In this document: positions 16,066 to 17,065 of the stretch, in pieces
Position numbering within the stretch: position 1 is the stretch's first letter
How the letters are laid out: each line of letters opens with the position of its first letter
NCBI GenBank assembly: GCA_035406685.1
Contig: DAONLM010000041.1
Coordinates: 1-17,065 of the forward strand
DNA from: DAONLM01 sp035406685
Lineage (GTDB): Bacteria; Spirochaetota; GWE2-31-10; MWDO01
Direction of reading: 5' to 3'
Length of the DNA: 17,065 nucleotides
Position numbers and translations under genes: made by a program
Notes under the pieces: generated by a model
Database searches by the model: none
The model's input: the letters and a program-made list of their open reading frames with translations, nothing else
What the model was told of the DNA's origin: nothing

Positions 16066-16191
16066 GAAGTGGATTTTGTAGGACAATTGTCGTATATTAT
16101 AATTTATTAAAATAATTTTTTTTAACATTTTTTTCTATTTTAAAAATTTAGTCTAATTTATATATAAAATAAAAATTTTGGGGTAAATATA
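16066..16191 (+). promoter_or_regulatory. Intergenic leader of the thioredoxin-like gene with palindrome copy 3
   Basis: GACAATTGTC (16082-16091), extended as GACAATTGTCGTAT, lies 17 bases after the preceding stop. Further on, TTATT/AATAA (16104-16115) followed by eight Ts could be a very weak terminator. TATATA (16161-16166) is a candidate -10 with only a poor -35 (TTTTAA, 16138-16143). GGGG before the ATG at 16192 is the ribosome site. Only the palindrome is clear. Confidence 0.4.
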
Positions 16192-16515
16192 ATGAAAATT
16201 ACTTTTTTATATTTCAAGGAATGTCCTAATGCTACTAAAACTTTAGAGTTACTGAAAGAAGTTATAAAAGAGAAAAATGTAGATGAGGAAATTGAAATTA
16301 TAGAAGTTAAATCAGAAAATGAGGCAAAGAAATATAACTTTTTAGGCTCGCCGACTATACAAATTGATGGTATGGATATTGAAAGAGAGAGAAGAAATGA
16401 CTTACCTCTTTTTGGATGTAGAGTTTATAAAAGTAAAGATGGATATAGTGGCGTTCCACCTAAAGAAATGATTGTTAAAGCATTAGAAGAAGTAAAAAAT
16501 AAAAAAAATATATAA
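16192..16515 (+). CDS. Small thioredoxin-fold protein with single-Cys active-site motif
   Basis: The 107-residue protein starts with a thioredoxin-like strand MKITFLYF followed by ECPNATKTLELL, so the usual CxxC is C11-P-N-A. This leaves one active-site Cys, a pattern seen in small CPxA/CPxW thioredoxin-family proteins that include selenoprotein relatives. GSPTIQIDG (52-60) gives the cis-Pro loop (P54), and IERERRNDLPLFGCRVY holds a second conserved-looking Cys (C76) before a YSGVPP loop. There is no signal peptide, so it is cytoplasmic. The likely role is thiol/redox or metal (mercury/arsenic-type) handling, inferred from the family; the substrate is unknown. It is separated from the cysS operon by 126 bases. 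Confidence 0.8.
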   Translation: MKITFLYFKECPNATKTLELLKEVIKEKNVDEEIEIIEVKSENEAKKYNFLGSPTIQIDGMDIERERRNDLPLFGCRVYKSKDGYSGVPPKEMIVKALEEVKNKKNI

Positions 16516-16516
16516 A

Positions 16517-16893
16517 TTGGAAAGTATCTTTTTTAGAAGAGAGGTGATAAAGATTATAAGTTCATGGGTGCAACTTCACAGGGTTAGAATTTATATCTCA
16601 GAAGGGGTATATAATAAGTTGATATTAGTTCATGATAAAATCAATTCATTCATTATAGCAATTTTTATTAGAGAATTGCTTGAAGTATATTTTTTGGCCT
16701 TGAAATAGAGGGAGAAGAAGAATTTAGAAAAAGAATAGGAAAATTGAAGATTGAAATTGAAAGATTAAAAAAATCTAAGGAAGTAGTGGTGAATTTTATT
16801 TCCCCAGATATCCCATGTCAGTCTGACATGGATGACTACTTTTTACTCAAATTTAACTTAAATTTTTGCCAGACAGAAATAAAATTCTTATAA
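16517..16893 (+). pseudogene. Frameshifted, 5'-truncated relative of the 176-aa RHH gene
   Basis: The first frame (63 residues to a stop at 16706-16708) contains IYISEGVYNKLILVHDKIN and IRELLEVYF. These align without gaps to residues 74-110 of the intact protein, with about 14 of 37 identities (shared Y, Y, L, VH, N, F, A, IR, LEV). At the six-T run 16690-16695 the frame breaks: one additional T would give LEVYFFGLEIEGEEEFRKR and run on to TAA at 16891-16893. The first RHH unit is missing because the reading begins just two bases after the thioredoxin-like stop; TTG (16517) or GTG (16544) are the only plausible starts. The C-terminal part does not resemble the intact copy. Alternatives are a sequencing error in the T run, making a short live gene, or programmed slippage. 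Confidence 0.65.
16813..16831. repeat. Perfect 19-bp palindrome
   Basis: CCATGTCAG and CTGACATGG are exact inverted arms around a single central T. Its GC content stands out strongly against the surrounding AT-rich DNA. It lies within the shifted-frame end of the RHH-like pseudogene, about 130 bases before the repeat at 16960. It could be an operator, a cruciform, or part of an element end. Confidence 0.6.
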
Positions 16894-16959
16894 AATTAAT
16901 GAAATGCCTAAAATTTGTCATTCTATCTTTCTTACTCAAGATTTACCATTAAGAATAAT

Positions 16960-17036
16960 TTTATCTTTTTATCTACCTAAAAATAAAATAGCAAATTTAA
17001 TATTCAGTATAAAATTTGGGATTTTAACACACATGG
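16960..17036 (-). repeat. Second copy of the RHH-cassette 3' repeat, interrupted by 38 bp
   Basis: 16960-16989 matches the reverse complement of 8130-8159 at 29 of 30 bases. CACACATGG at 17028-17036 is the reverse complement of 8121-8129, which abuts the 30-mer at the first locus; here 38 bp (16990-17027) separate them. The repeat lies 66 bases after the end of the degraded RHH-like frame, the same relative position as at the intact locus. The rest of 16894-17065 holds no gene that I can support. Confidence 0.65.
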
Positions 17037-17065
17037 TATCCCCTTGCCATAATCTAACTAGCTAA

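Noticed and set aside
16894..17065. Small minus-strand peptide frame through the 16960 repeat
   Set aside because: Only about 21 codons, no ribosome site, and the repeat matches at DNA level in both coding contexts, so it is better treated as non-coding.

Overview
The window is strongly AT-rich double-membrane bacterial DNA. Signal peptides, two predicted outer-membrane beta-barrels, a lipoprotein with a loose lipobox (FNSC), a periplasmic parvulin and an AlgI-type acyltransferase point to a diderm. The overall style (low GC, charged and Asn-rich proteins, short Lys-rich signal peptides) is most like a spirochaete or similar lineage. This assignment is inference; there is no rRNA or tRNA in the window to anchor it.

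Layout. (1) 2-337: decayed 3' end of a reading frame with two in-frame stops. (2) 463-2624, + strand: a two-gene unit of an exported helical protein and an outer-membrane barrel. (3) 8028-2631, - strand: a three-gene operon behind a consensus sigma70-type promoter. It encodes a TPR-ClpA-like double AAA+ unfoldase, a TerB-like/DUF697 membrane protein and an exported multidomain metallophosphoesterase. (4) 8125-8885: a single-gene cassette whose 176-aa protein looks like two tandem ribbon-helix-helix (RHH) units. It is bracketed by 21-bp inverted repeats. (5) 8949-10022: a lipoprotein parvulin isomerase with its own promoter. (6) 10300-16065: a five-gene + strand run behind another consensus promoter: cysS, a small barrel, an AlgI-like MBOAT, an SGNH esterase/transferase-like protein, and a J-domain protein with duplicated Cys/His modules. 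(7) 16192-16515: a small thioredoxin-fold protein. (8) 16517-17065: a frameshifted, 5'-truncated relative of the RHH gene, followed by the same repeat that lies 3' of the intact copy.

How the genes work together. The Clp operon looks like a dedicated protein-remodelling unit: TPRs replace the usual Clp N-domain, and an LGF tripeptide suggests ClpP docking. The membrane partner is probably its anchor or client platform. In the cysS operon, MBOAT plus SGNH is the standard pair for O-acetylating an exported polymer, and the adjacent barrel may serve the same envelope process. The most novel signal is the RHH cassette: two diverged copies 8 kb apart share a 3' repeat, and one copy is decaying. 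This looks like a small dispersed element family. A rare palindrome, GACAATTGTC, also recurs three times at roughly 6-kb intervals.
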